A program made the position numbers and the translations under genes. This document shows, piece after piece, positions 9,274-18,063 of a DNA stretch of 64,000 nt. The notes beneath the pieces are model-generated. The model ran no database searches, had not been told where the DNA came from, and saw nothing but the letters and a program-made list of their open reading frames with translations. The stretch lies in NCBI GenBank assembly GCA_030530775.1, contig JAUMUG010000008.1, forward strand, positions 117,392-181,391, in the 5' to 3' direction. Position 1 is the first letter of the stretch, and each line of letters starts with the position of its first letter. Origin of the DNA: Lautropia sp. Its GTDB lineage: Bacteria > Pseudomonadota > Gammaproteobacteria > Burkholderiales > Burkholderiaceae_E.

Positions 9274-10341
9274 ATGCAAGAGTCCGGCAGCCATGATCTG
9301 CCCACCCACGAGCTTTCCGGCATACCCGGCAGACCCTTTCCACGGCTGCACATCGCCGACGTCAGTCTCAAACGCGGCAGCACCCAGGTCTTTCAGCAGC
9401 TGGAACTACGGCTCGATGAAAGCCATATCGGCCTGATCGGCCACAACGGCGCCGGCAAGACCAGCCTGCTGCGCCTGCTCTGTGGCCTCGAAGCACCGGA
9501 CAGGGGCAGCGTCCGGCGCAACGGCGCCGATATCCACAGCGAAGCCGATGCGCGCCAGCGAGCCCGATGGATCGGCATGATGTTCCAGAACCCCGACGAT
9601 CAGATCATCTTCCCGATCGTCGAAGAGGAACTGGCGCTCGGCCTGCAGCCCCGGGGCCTGAAAAAACGCGAAGCCATCGCCCAGGCGCGAAGCTTTCTGG
9701 AAGGACGGGGACTGGCACATTGGGCCGCCCGCCCGGTCGCCTCGCTGAGCCATGGCCAGCGCCAGCACGTCTGCTGGCTGGCGATGCTGCTGGCAGGCCC
9801 CGTCACCCTGCTGCTGGATGAACCCTACGCCAGCCTCGACCTGCCCGGCCAGGCGCGGTTGGCCGAAGAACTGCGCCAATCCGATCGGCAACTGATCGTC
9901 TCGACCCACCTGCTCGATCACGTGCGCCCCTATCCCCGCGTCATTTGGCTGGACGAAGGCAAAATCCGGGCCGATGGTGATGGACAGAGCGTCTGCGCCG
10001 CCTATGAGGCCGAAGTCCGACGGCTGGTCGGGCAGGCTGCGGCACGGACAATGGACAACGGGCCGACACCGGATACCGCAGGGACCGCTCGGATGACAGG
10101 CAGGACGACTGCCTCGAGTGCGGAACCAGGAACGCCTGCACCAGCCTCCGATGCCGGGCGCCACGGCGGCACGGGGACCGGACGAACTGCCGGTGTCGGT
10201 GCTGGTGCTTCTGCCGGTGCTGCCGCTGCTGCCGCTTCTGCCGGTCCTGCTGGCGCTTCTGGCGGTCCTGGTACATCTGCCGCTACTGGTGCGGCTTCCG
10301 CCGATACCGGTACTGGCAACCGTTTACAGCGAGGGCGCTGA
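9274..10341 (+). CDS. bioM: Biotin ECF transporter ATPase BioM with long Ala/Gly-rich tail
   Basis: This is an ABC-type ATPase of the CbiO/EcfA class that powers biotin uptake with BioN and BioY. Visible motifs are the Walker A GHNGAGKTS (about 56-64), the Q-loop region MMFQNPDDQIIF (ECF type), the signature SLSHGQRQ and Walker B VTLLLDEPYASLD, followed by the switch His in VSTHLLDH. The ATPase core ends near residue 250; the last 100 or so residues are a low-complexity Gly/Ala/Thr/Ser tail ending in LQRGR. BioM proteins I know of are nearer 220-240 residues, so the tail is unusual. The stop lies 5 bp before bioN. An ATG at 9274 gives the start; the first 30 or so residues precede the conserved domain. 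Confidence 0.9.
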   Translation: MQESGSHDLPTHELSGIPGRPFPRLHIADVSLKRGSTQVFQQLELRLDESHIGLIGHNGAGKTSLLRLLCGLEAPDRGSVRRNGADIHSEADARQRARWIGMMFQNPDDQIIFPIVEEELALGLQPRGLKKREAIAQARSFLEGRGLAHWAARPVASLSHGQRQHVCWLAMLLAGPVTLLLDEPYASLDLPGQARLAEELRQSDRQLIVSTHLLDHVRPYPRVIWLDEGKIRADGDGQSVCAAYEAEVRRLVGQAAARTMDNGPTPDTAGTARMTGRTTASSAEPGTPAPASDAGRHGGTGTGRTAGVGAGASAGAAAAAASAGPAGASGGPGTSAATGAASADTGTGNRLQRGR

Positions 10342-10346
10342 GCACG

Positions 10347-10940
10347 ATGGGAAGTCTCTACAGCGAGCACCCCAGTTGGTTGCATGATCTCGGCGCCGGC
10401 ATCAAGCTCGGCCTGGTCGCCGTGCTCGGCATTCTGCTCTTCTGGATGCAGACCCCGGTGGCGCTCGGTACAGCAGGGGCCTGCTGCCTGCTGCTCTGGT
10501 TCAGCCTAGGCCGCGCCACCCGGCCGGCGCGGCCCTTGATGCGCTCGGTGCTGATCGCCGCCGGTCTGGTCGGCGCCTTCCATCTGTGGATGGGGCGGCC
10601 CGAACTGGCGCTGACCAGCACCCTACGCCTGTGCTGCGCCAGCAGCCTGGGGATGGCATTGACCGTCAGCACCCGTCCGGCCGCGCTGATCGATGTGCTG
10701 GAAAGGCTGTTGGCACCACTGCGCCATATTGGCTTGCAGCCGCAGCGCGTCTCGCTGCAGCTCGCACTGATGATGCGTTTCACCGAGCATTTCTTCGTCC
10801 AGTGGAAAAAACTCGATGATGCCTACCGGCTGCGCACAGGCCGCGCGGGTGGACTGCGGCTGATCGCCCCACTCACCATCCAGATGCTGCAGGCAGCCCG
10901 CCGGGTGGCTGACGCCATCTACGTGCGCCTGGGCGGCTGA
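10347..10940 (+). CDS. bioN: Biotin ECF transporter transmembrane protein BioN
   Basis: This 197-residue membrane protein is of the CbiQ/EcfT family, with several hydrophobic segments in the first 130 residues. The C-terminal part with Arg-rich coupling helices (RLRTGRAGGLRL, then QAARRVADA) is the region expected to contact the ATPase. It follows bioM by 5 bp and is followed by bioY, giving the bioM-bioN-bioY order of a complete biotin importer. It is shorter than housekeeping EcfT proteins but normal for BioN. Confidence 0.88.
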   Translation: MGSLYSEHPSWLHDLGAGIKLGLVAVLGILLFWMQTPVALGTAGACCLLLWFSLGRATRPARPLMRSVLIAAGLVGAFHLWMGRPELALTSTLRLCCASSLGMALTVSTRPAALIDVLERLLAPLRHIGLQPQRVSLQLALMMRFTEHFFVQWKKLDDAYRLRTGRAGGLRLIAPLTIQMLQAARRVADAIYVRLGG

Positions 10941-11094
10941 AGCATCGTCGAACTCGGGTCGGCCTCTGCCTGCCCAGCCATTCACGGCACCATGGTCTTC
11001 GGCGCCTGCTCTCTGAAAAGACGGACTGACCGATTCACCACATCCGTTACTGCCGATCGAGTATCTTACAACCGCTTTGCTACAGGAAACACTC

Positions 11095-11682
11095 ATGACC
11101 GACACCCTGCCCCGCAAATCCTCCCAATCGCTGGCACTCGTCGCCCTGTTCGCCGCGCTGATGGCGGTGCTCGGCCTGATTCCCAAGATCGACCTGCCCG
11201 GTGGTGTGCCCATCACCGCCCAATCGCTGGGTGTGATGCTGGCCGGTTGTCTGCTGGGTCCCAAACGCGGCTTTCAGGCGCTCGTACTGTTTCTGGCCGC
11301 CGTGGCCGTCGGCCTGCCCCTATTGGCCGGGGGCCGCGGCGGCCTCGGTCCCTTCACCGTGCCATCGGCCGGCTACCTGTTCGGCTACCCCGCCGCCGCC
11401 TTCGTCACCGGAGCCATCATGTGGGCCATGCCCCGGGCCAGCAACGCGCTGCGCACCGCCGTCAATGCCTTCGTCGCTGCGGCACTCGGTGGCGTGGTTT
11501 TCCTGCATGCCACCGGCATCGCCGGCCTGATGCTGCTCGGCAAAATGAGTTTCGGCGAAGCGCTGACCATCGATCTGGTCTTCGTGCCCGGCGACCTGAT
11601 CAAGTGCGTGCTGTGCGCCATCGTCGTCCACACCGTCGCCCGCGCCCTGCCGAACTGGCACTTCGGTGGCCGCGCTCACTGA
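11095..11682 (+). CDS. bioY: Biotin-binding S component BioY
   Basis: This 195-residue integral membrane protein is the substrate-binding component of the biotin importer. Family features are PITAQSLGVMLAG near residue 40, GPFTVPSAGYLFGYP near residue 90 and six or so hydrophobic segments. The ATG at 11095 is preferred over an in-frame TTG at 11077 because AGGAA lies about 7 bases upstream. It is 154 bp after bioN on the same strand, so it could also have its own promoter. I see no obvious BioR-type operator. Confidence 0.93.
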   Translation: MTDTLPRKSSQSLALVALFAALMAVLGLIPKIDLPGGVPITAQSLGVMLAGCLLGPKRGFQALVLFLAAVAVGLPLLAGGRGGLGPFTVPSAGYLFGYPAAAFVTGAIMWAMPRASNALRTAVNAFVAAALGGVVFLHATGIAGLMLLGKMSFGEALTIDLVFVPGDLIKCVLCAIVVHTVARALPNWHFGGRAH

Positions 11683-11992
11683 CTCCGAAGTCCAAGGCGA
11701 CTTTCCGCCTGCCGAGGGAAGCGCCGGCATACCGACGGATTGTCGAGACACCACAAGAGCACCTGCAGTCGTGCACGTGTCCTTCCGTCAACACCCGATC
11801 GGGTAAGAAGAACTGCGTAAGAGGAACGGCACGTACGGATTCGACGAAGATCGGCGATCGCCGATGCAACGCCAGCAAACGCCATCGACAGCGCCACGTA
11901 CGGAACACGCCGTCCATCCTATCCCTCGTTTGCGTCCGAAAACCTCGAGCCTCCGACATCGTCCTCCCGGCGTCCCTTCCTTCCACGACTGT
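11683..11992. other. Intergenic region between bioY and metY
   Basis: This 310-bp gap separates the convergent bioY and metY genes. I see no convincing gene. It holds a perfect 16-bp palindrome, ATCGGCGATCGCCGAT, at 11850-11865, and two copies of CACGTACGGA (11830-11839 and 11898-11907). No hairpin followed by a T-run was seen. Confidence 0.6.
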
Positions 11993-13264
11993 CTACACCT
12001 TGTCCAGCGCCTGAGCGATATCGGCAACGATGTCGTCGATGTCTTCGATACCGACCGAAAGCCGCACCATACCCGCACTGACACCCGCCCTGGCCAGTTC
12101 GGCCTCGTTCAGCTGGCGGTGCGTGGTCGAGGCAGGATGGCAGGCGAGCGTCTTGGCATCACCGATGTTGACCAGGCGATAGATCATCTGCAGCGCATCG
12201 ATGAAGCGGGTACCGGCCTCGATACCCCCCTTCAGCTCGAAGCTCAGAATGCCGGAAGCTCTGCCGCCGCAAATTTTTTTGGCCAGCTCATGATAGGGGC
12301 TGCCGGCCAGCGCCGCGTAATTGACGCGCTGCACCTCGTCATGCCTGCACAGATAGGCAGCCACCTGCTCGGCATTGCTGCAGTGCCGCTCCATCCGCAA
12401 CGCCAGCGTCTCCAGCCCCTGCATGATCAGAAAGGTGTTGAAGGGCGACAATGCCGCACCCGTACTGCGTAGCGGCCCCACCCGGCAACGCCCGATATAG
12501 GCCGCCTGCCCGAACGCTTCGGTATACACCACCCCATGATAGGACGGGTCCGGCTGGTTCAGCATCGGAAAGCGCCCGGCATGCGCCGCCCAATCGAAAC
12601 GGCCGCTGTCGACGATGACACCGCCGATGCTGGTGCCATGGCCGCCGATGTATTTGGTCAGCGAATGCACGACGATGTGCGCCCCGTGTTCGATGGGTCG
12701 GCACAGGTAGGGTGTGGCCACCGTATTGTCGACGATCAGCGGCACGCCATGCCGTTCGGCAACCTCGGCCCAGCGCGCCAGGTCGACGACGTTGCCCGCC
12801 GGGTTGCCGATCGACTCGCAGAACAATGCGCGAGTGTTTCCATCGATGGCTGCCTCCAGTGCATCGTAATCGTCATACCCCACCATCCGCACCGTGATGC
12901 CCTGATTGGGCAGCGAGTGGGCAAACAGATTGTAGGTGCCGCCGTACAGCTGGCTGGTCGAGACGATGTTGTTGCCTGCAGCGCAGATGGCCTGCAGCGC
13001 ATAGGTGATGGCCGCCATGCCCGATGCCGTCACCAACGCACCGATTCCGCCCTCCAGTGCCGCCATCCGCTCCTCCAGCACAGCGTTGGTCGGATTCATG
13101 ATGCGGGTGTAGATATTGCCCGGCACCGCCAGATTGAACAGATCCGCACCATGCCGACTATCGTCGAAGGTATAGGAGGTGGTCTGATAGATCGGCACCG
13201 CCGCGGCCCGGGTGGTGGGCTCGCTGCGATAACCGGCGTGAATGGCGGCAGTGGCGAATTTCAT
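11993..13264 (-). CDS. metY: O-acetylhomoserine sulfhydrylase (MetY)
   Basis: This 423-residue PLP enzyme makes homocysteine from O-acetylhomoserine and sulfide in direct-sulfhydrylation methionine synthesis. It belongs to the Cys/Met metabolism PLP family; features include YTRIMNPTNAVLEERMAALE, SQLYGGTYNLF, the cofactor Asp in VDNTVATPYL and the PLP lysine in VHSLTKYIGGHG. The insertion around RFPMLNQPDPSYHGVVY and the C-terminal LACHPASTTHRQL are typical of MetY rather than MetB/MetZ. The ATG at 13264 is chosen because the conserved KFATAAIHAG start follows it and GAGG lies about 8 bases upstream. It is a single gene, convergent with bioY. In related genomes a metZ-type gene often follows purF; here purF lacks it. 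Confidence 0.93.
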   Translation of the reverse strand: MKFATAAIHAGYRSEPTTRAAAVPIYQTTSYTFDDSRHGADLFNLAVPGNIYTRIMNPTNAVLEERMAALEGGIGALVTASGMAAITYALQAICAAGNNIVSTSQLYGGTYNLFAHSLPNQGITVRMVGYDDYDALEAAIDGNTRALFCESIGNPAGNVVDLARWAEVAERHGVPLIVDNTVATPYLCRPIEHGAHIVVHSLTKYIGGHGTSIGGVIVDSGRFDWAAHAGRFPMLNQPDPSYHGVVYTEAFGQAAYIGRCRVGPLRSTGAALSPFNTFLIMQGLETLALRMERHCSNAEQVAAYLCRHDEVQRVNYAALAGSPYHELAKKICGGRASGILSFELKGGIEAGTRFIDALQMIYRLVNIGDAKTLACHPASTTHRQLNEAELARAGVSAGMVRLSVGIEDIDDIVADIAQALDKV

Positions 13265-13717
13265 CGTGGAACCTCGGCGGCAACATGTCGACCGCCGCAC
13301 GCTAACACGTCGCCCTCACCCGCGCAAACAAAGAGCAACCATCCGCAGCGCCCGAAACGGGGACAACCATCTGCTGTGCTACTCTCACTCCCTTCGAACG
13401 AAACCGCCGGAGCCGCCCGTGCGCCAACGGTTCGGGCAGCAGAAGTCTCGACGGCGAACACAGGCCCCGCCGACACCGTACATGACCGATCTGCGACGAG
13501 CACCATCGTCAGCCATCGGATCGGCTTTGCACCGCAGGACCGTGTCCACCTCGTATGTGGGCCAACGACGGCACGATCATGCCACCGAGAGGCGGCCAGC
13601 CCCGTCGGCTGGCGACATCGGGCCGGCGATGGCAGCCCCTTGCATCCCAATCAGCCCCATTCCACAGCCGACGGTCCTGCAGCCGGCCGGAGCGCTGTTT
13701 TCTCTTTTCGATGAGCC
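13265..13717. other. Intergenic region between metY and the tannase gene
   Basis: This 453-bp divergent region must hold the promoters of metY and the tannase gene. I see no conserved gene and no clear consensus promoter. Open frames crossing it are antisense continuations of metY and look non-coding. Confidence 0.5.
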
Positions 13718-15574
13718 GTGTCCAGTCTCTTTGCCATCCGCTCCCAAACTTCCCTGTCTCTGCTGATCTGCGTCGCCTGGCTGCTGCCCGCAGGCGTCGA
13801 AGCGGCCCAGAACCTGGCCCCCCTGCCTCCCGTGGTCGAATGCTCGATCGACAGCTTCGCCCGGGTGGGACTACGTGAAGCCCCCACCCGGATCACCAGC
13901 GCCGAGATCGCAAACGTCGATGAACACCGCATGTGTGTCATCGAAGGTGTGATCTCGCCGCAGATCCGTTTCATGGTCAGGCTGCCGGTCGACGGCTGGA
14001 CCCAACGCTATCTGCAGACCGGCTGCGGAGGTCTTTGTGGCCGCCTCGGCATCCAATCACCGCAACGCGACAGTCAGTTCGAGCAGAATGGCACGATGGC
14101 GATGGCCTCCACCGACATGGGACACAGTGCCGGTGCAGGCGGCATCTGGGGTGCGGTCGATATGCAACTGCGTGTCGATTTCGGCTATCGCGGTGTGCAC
14201 ACCACCGCGCTGATCGCCAAGGAGCTGATGCAGATCTATTACGGCCGGAAGCCGAAATTCTCGTACTTTTCGGGCTGTTCGGACGGCGGCCGTGAAGCGC
14301 TGATGTCCGCACAGCGCTATCCGGAGGATTTCGACGGCATTGCCGCCGGTGCGCCCTCGCTGGTCTTTCTGGTGCAAAACAGCATGTACCACGGCTGGAA
14401 TGCCCACATCGTGCAGGCCTCCAGCCCCAACCCCAGCGTGCGCGAGCGCGACCTGCCGATTCTGCACCGCCGTGCCATGATGCACTGTGACGAAGCCGAT
14501 GGCCTGAAGGACGGCATCATCTCGGATCCGAGCTGCAAGGTCGATCCGCTGCAATGGGTCTGTAAAGATGACGACACCAGAGATTGCCTGAGCGTACGTA
14601 CGGCCAGAGCAGCGGCAGAACTGTACCGCGGCGCCCATGAAGGCGACACGCCCCTGGTGGTCGGTTCGCTGCTGCCTGGATCGGAAATGGCTTGGCTCAA
14701 TGTGCTGGTGCCACGCGAAATGCCCCCGACACCGCCCGCCCCCGGTGGCGACGGATCCCTGCCACAGCAACAACCGCAGACCACACCGCAACCGTCGATG
14801 GATCAGCTTTATTTCGAGCAACCGGTGCGGACGGCCAGCCCCAAGTCGGCCACCGAGATCCTGCGGTCGCTGGCCTTCACCAATCCCTATGATCCTGCGT
14901 GGAAGCTGTCGGACTTCCGTTTCACTGCCGACGTTTTCGAGCAACTGCGACCGATGCACGCCATTCTGGACGCCAGCGATCCGGACCTCGGCCCCTTTCA
15001 CCAGGCAGGCGGCAAACTGCTGATCTGGCACGGGCTGGCCGACTCGCACATCGCCGCCGCCAATTCGATGGCTTACTACCAGGCGGTGCGCGACACCATC
15101 GGCCCGGATGCCACCGACGATGTGATGCGGCTGTTTCTGGTGCCCGGCATGGCACACTGTGGCAACGGCTACGGCATGCGCAGCATCGACGCCATGAGCC
15201 CGCTGATCGATTGGGTCGAAAGCGGCGAGGCGCCCCGAGTGTTGACCGCCTCCAGCACCCATGCCGAAGCGGCACTGGGCCGCGGCCGCAATCTATACCC
15301 TTTTCCCTTTAGCAGCCGGCTGAAGCCCGATGGCGATCCGGAGATCCCCACCGACTGGCAAAAGGGCGAACCGCTGAAAGTCGGCGATACCCTCTATCGG
15401 GACTGGGCCGGCGCCGAATTCTTCGAGCCGGGCTTCCAGAAATTCTGTGGTTTCGAGGGTATGGACTTCATCTGCCGGTCCCGGCCCACGCAGGAGGCCA
15501 CCGAAGCCCGGCGTACGCCCGCCGACGTGCCCGACGAGGCCAGGCAAAGCCATACGGCAGCCGACCCAAACTGA
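13718..15574 (+). CDS. Tannase/feruloyl esterase family protein, exported
   Basis: This 618-residue alpha/beta hydrolase of the tannase/feruloyl esterase family splits esters of plant aromatic acids. It starts at a GTG and has a signal peptide (hydrophobic residues about 11-27, cleavage near VEAAQ), so it is periplasmic or secreted. The nucleophile Ser188 is in GCSDGG, the acid is Asp442 in HGLAD and the base is His480 in MAHCGNG. Cys187 and Cys481 sit next to the serine and histidine, the CS-D-HC arrangement known to form a disulfide in this family. A Pro/Gln-rich insert lies at about 335-360. No Shine-Dalgarno sequence stands out, so the start is less certain than the function class. The natural substrate is unknown; neighbours give no aromatic-degradation context. 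Confidence 0.9.
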   Translation: MSSLFAIRSQTSLSLLICVAWLLPAGVEAAQNLAPLPPVVECSIDSFARVGLREAPTRITSAEIANVDEHRMCVIEGVISPQIRFMVRLPVDGWTQRYLQTGCGGLCGRLGIQSPQRDSQFEQNGTMAMASTDMGHSAGAGGIWGAVDMQLRVDFGYRGVHTTALIAKELMQIYYGRKPKFSYFSGCSDGGREALMSAQRYPEDFDGIAAGAPSLVFLVQNSMYHGWNAHIVQASSPNPSVRERDLPILHRRAMMHCDEADGLKDGIISDPSCKVDPLQWVCKDDDTRDCLSVRTARAAAELYRGAHEGDTPLVVGSLLPGSEMAWLNVLVPREMPPTPPAPGGDGSLPQQQPQTTPQPSMDQLYFEQPVRTASPKSATEILRSLAFTNPYDPAWKLSDFRFTADVFEQLRPMHAILDASDPDLGPFHQAGGKLLIWHGLADSHIAAANSMAYYQAVRDTIGPDATDDVMRLFLVPGMAHCGNGYGMRSIDAMSPLIDWVESGEAPRVLTASSTHAEAALGRGRNLYPFPFSSRLKPDGDPEIPTDWQKGEPLKVGDTLYRDWAGAEFFEPGFQKFCGFEGMDFICRSRPTQEATEARRTPADVPDEARQSHTAADPN

Positions 15575-15741
15575 TCATTCAGGACGTGATGGCCGCCGGC
15601 GGTATATCGGACGGCCCGAATCCCGTGCAGCGCTTTCCGGCACGGAACACCGGCCTTTTTCCCATCCGGCCCGATTCGACCGAAACCGGGTACCGCAGGC
15701 TCACGACTGCCCCATGCCAGACGACTCGGCAATACCCGGAC

Positions 15742-17103
15742 TCAAACCACCATACGGGCGATGAACATGGCCAGCGTGGTGGCCACGCCCACCCCGATCA
15801 GGCCTGGAATCATGAAGCTGTGATTCAGGATGTATTTGCCGATCCTGGTGGTGCCGGTCCGATCGAAGTTGATGGTGGCCAGATCGCTCGGATAGAAGCA
15901 GAAGAAGAAATAGGCGTAGCAAGCCGGAATCGACCCCAGCAGCGTGGCCGGCGACAGCCCGAGCGCAAAGCCCAGCGGCAGCATCACCGTCAGCGTGGCG
16001 GCCTGTGATTTCAGAAAGGCCGAAAACACGAACATCGCCAGCGCAAAGGTCCAGGGATAAGCTTCGACCTGTGCTTTCAGCAAATCGGTGATATAGCCCT
16101 TGTTGCCGGAAATGACGGTATCGCTCATCCAGGCGATCCCCAGAATCATCACCACCGCCACCATCCCGGCGTTGAAGACCTTGGAATCCGAAATGGATTT
16201 CGGCTTGACCCCGGTGATGAACAGGATGATCGCGCCCGCGGCCAGCATGATGAACTGAATCACCGGCACCATCGTCAGCGCCTTGCCTTTCTCGTCCAGG
16301 GGCAGCAGATCCTTGCCAGCCGAAGCCAGAAACACGATGGTCACGATGCCGAGCAGGAACACGGCCAGAGCCCGCTTGGCCTGCACCGATACCACCTCGT
16401 TCAGTACCGAAGCCGCTCCACCCTCGATGTATTCGCGCATCGCCGGATCTTTCATCTTCTCCTGGAACTCGGGATCATCGGCCAAATCCTTGCCACGCCT
16501 CAGGCTCCAGGTGGCAGCCACCAGCATCCCGATCAGGCAGGACGGAACCGTCACCGCCAGCACCTGCGGCACCGAGACATCCACATGATTGGTGGCCGCG
16601 ATCGCCACCACCGTCGCCAGAGCCGCCGACACCGGGCTGGCCGTGATCCCCATCTGACTGGCGACCGAGGCCACGGCCATCGGCCGCTCGGGCCGGATGC
16701 CCTTGGAATAGGCCACGTCATAAATCACCGGCAGCAGCGGATAGACCGCGTGTCCGGTTCCGACCAGCATCGTCAGCGTGAAAGTACAGACCGGTGCCAA
16801 ATAGGTGACCCGTTCCGGATGCCGGCGCAACAGTGTTTCGGCCAGACGCACGATCAGGTTCAGCGCCCCGGTTGCTTCCAGCGTAGCCGACGTCGTCACC
16901 ACCGCCAGAATGATCAGAATGACATCGATCGGCGGCTTGCCCGGTGCCACACCGAACAGAAAGGCAAGCACCGTGATGCCGAAGCCACCCAGCAACCCCA
17001 GCGCCACACCGCCGTAGCGAATACCGAAATAAATGATGACGAGCAGCAGCGCCAGCTGCGCCCAGAAAGGATGTATACCAGCTTGGCTCAGCAATGCGTC
17101 CAT
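15742..17103 (-). CDS. Anaerobic C4-dicarboxylate transporter (DcuA/DcuB family)
   Basis: This 453-residue inner-membrane carrier has about 10-12 hydrophobic segments. DcuA/DcuB proteins exchange or take up fumarate, succinate, malate and aspartate, mostly during fumarate respiration. Family signatures include VGTGHAVYPLLPVIYDVA, ASQMGITASPVSAALAT and the C-terminal FYPSDLATINFDRTGTT. It cannot be assigned to DcuA or DcuB by eye. It is monocistronic and convergent with the tannase gene. Its presence suggests microaerobic or anaerobic growth capacity, which is inference. Confidence 0.9.
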   Translation of the reverse strand: MDALLSQAGIHPFWAQLALLLVIIYFGIRYGGVALGLLGGFGITVLAFLFGVAPGKPPIDVILIILAVVTTSATLEATGALNLIVRLAETLLRRHPERVTYLAPVCTFTLTMLVGTGHAVYPLLPVIYDVAYSKGIRPERPMAVASVASQMGITASPVSAALATVVAIAATNHVDVSVPQVLAVTVPSCLIGMLVAATWSLRRGKDLADDPEFQEKMKDPAMREYIEGGAASVLNEVVSVQAKRALAVFLLGIVTIVFLASAGKDLLPLDEKGKALTMVPVIQFIMLAAGAIILFITGVKPKSISDSKVFNAGMVAVVMILGIAWMSDTVISGNKGYITDLLKAQVEAYPWTFALAMFVFSAFLKSQAATLTVMLPLGFALGLSPATLLGSIPACYAYFFFCFYPSDLATINFDRTGTTRIGKYILNHSFMIPGLIGVGVATTLAMFIARMVV

Positions 17104-17725
17104 CTATCTCGCTCCAAAAGCCGCTCTGATCACAGGAATGTCCCGTGTGCCGTACCGGACGTTTCTTGCCTATGAAAACCTGTCTTCGAGTTCATGTTCG
17201 TACTCACGGCACATCGATGCCATTTTACACGCCGACAACATTCCTCTTCCGAGTACCAGTGTCGGTTGTTTCATTGTTGTCCATGGCGGCCTCCCCGACG
17301 AACTTGTCCACGGCAGACGTCCCCGACGAACCCGGAGCGAGCACAAGGTTTTCCCCGAACACTCGACCTTCAAGCATTTTGCAGCCGATGCACGGAATCG
17401 CCGGTCCCTCTCACCATGACCGCCAAGGATTGCCGTCCATGTGTCCCGTATCGCACCACAACCCTCTGCCGATCGCTTCGGACGGTATGGTCAGTGCGGC
17501 CTTTGCATCGATGGAGCCTTGGCATCGATGGACACAAGCACTGAGCAACCGGGCAGAATCAGTCAGGCGGCAGACTGGTTGTCAGCCAATCTCTATCACA
17601 ACGGAGCCGTCCCCACGCCGGAGCTGAACGCCTGAGCCGTCCGATCATGGGCCGGACATCCCGGCTTCCATCCACACACCGAAAATGCGGAAGCATCGTT
17701 CATTGAAGTTCCTTCCCTCGTTGGG

Positions 17726-17797
17726 ATTCCCTCCAACGATGAGATTCCCTCCAACACTGGGACTCCCTCCAACACTGGGATTCCCTCCCACCCGCTC
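17726..17797. repeat. 18-bp tandem repeat, four imperfect copies
   Basis: The copies are ATTCCCTCCAACGATGAG (17726-17743), ATTCCCTCCAACACTGGG (17744-17761), ACTCCCTCCAACACTGGG (17762-17779) and ATTCCCTCCCACCCGCTC (17780-17797). A degenerate partial copy precedes them at 17711-17725. It lies in non-coding DNA about 270 bp upstream of glpT. Confidence 0.9.
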
Positions 17798-17997
17798 ATT
17801 TTTCCCCTTCCCGTCCGCTGATTCCTTTCCACCCGCTTTCGTCACGATTGCGTCGGTAAAACCCATGGAGAAACAGCCGCAGTGCCTTGGCTCGGAACGC
17901 GAGACGACCAGGACATAACCATGCCGACATCATGGCAAACGTATCGGCAGCCACCCGTCCAGGATGGCAAAAAAAAATGCGGCTCGAATGCGGCAGG

Positions 17998-18003
17998 TAT
18001 AAA
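17998..18003 (+). promoter_or_regulatory. Candidate -10 element of the glpTD operon
   Basis: TATAAA lies about 60 bp upstream of the glpT start and follows a run of nine A at 17969-17977. The hexamer 17 bp upstream is a poor match to TTGACA, so this would rely on an activator, an AT-rich upstream element or an extended -10. No GlpR site was recognised. Confidence 0.3.
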
Positions 18004-18063
18004 ATATCCCGGTCAGCTCTTCGAACTCAATGTGTCACCCTTCTAATTAATGGACTGACCACC

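Larger units (their letters stand above)
17104..18063. other. Long intergenic region upstream of glpT
   Basis: This 960-bp divergent region between the dicarboxylate carrier gene and glpT holds no gene I can support. Open frames on both strands have no recognisable domain and unnatural composition. It contains a four-copy 18-bp tandem repeat (17726-17797), an A-tract at 17969-17977 and a TATAAA box at 17998-18003, the latter two upstream of glpT. Confidence 0.6.

Noticed and set aside
10118..10387. Open frame predicting a very hydrophobic Leu/Val/Pro protein
   Set aside because: It is an out-of-frame reading of the repetitive bioM tail and runs into bioN.
12536..13714. 392-codon + strand frame across the metY gene
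   Set aside because: It is antisense to the clearly recognised metY and shows no family features.
17145..17627. 160-codon open frame in the glpT upstream region
   Set aside because: Composition and lack of domain or Shine-Dalgarno site suggest chance.
17596..17866. Minus-strand frames with Gly-rich six-residue repeats (VGGNPS-like or EGIPVL-like)
   Set aside because: The peptide repeats come from the 18-bp DNA repeat read in several frames; there is no start signal and no conserved sequence.
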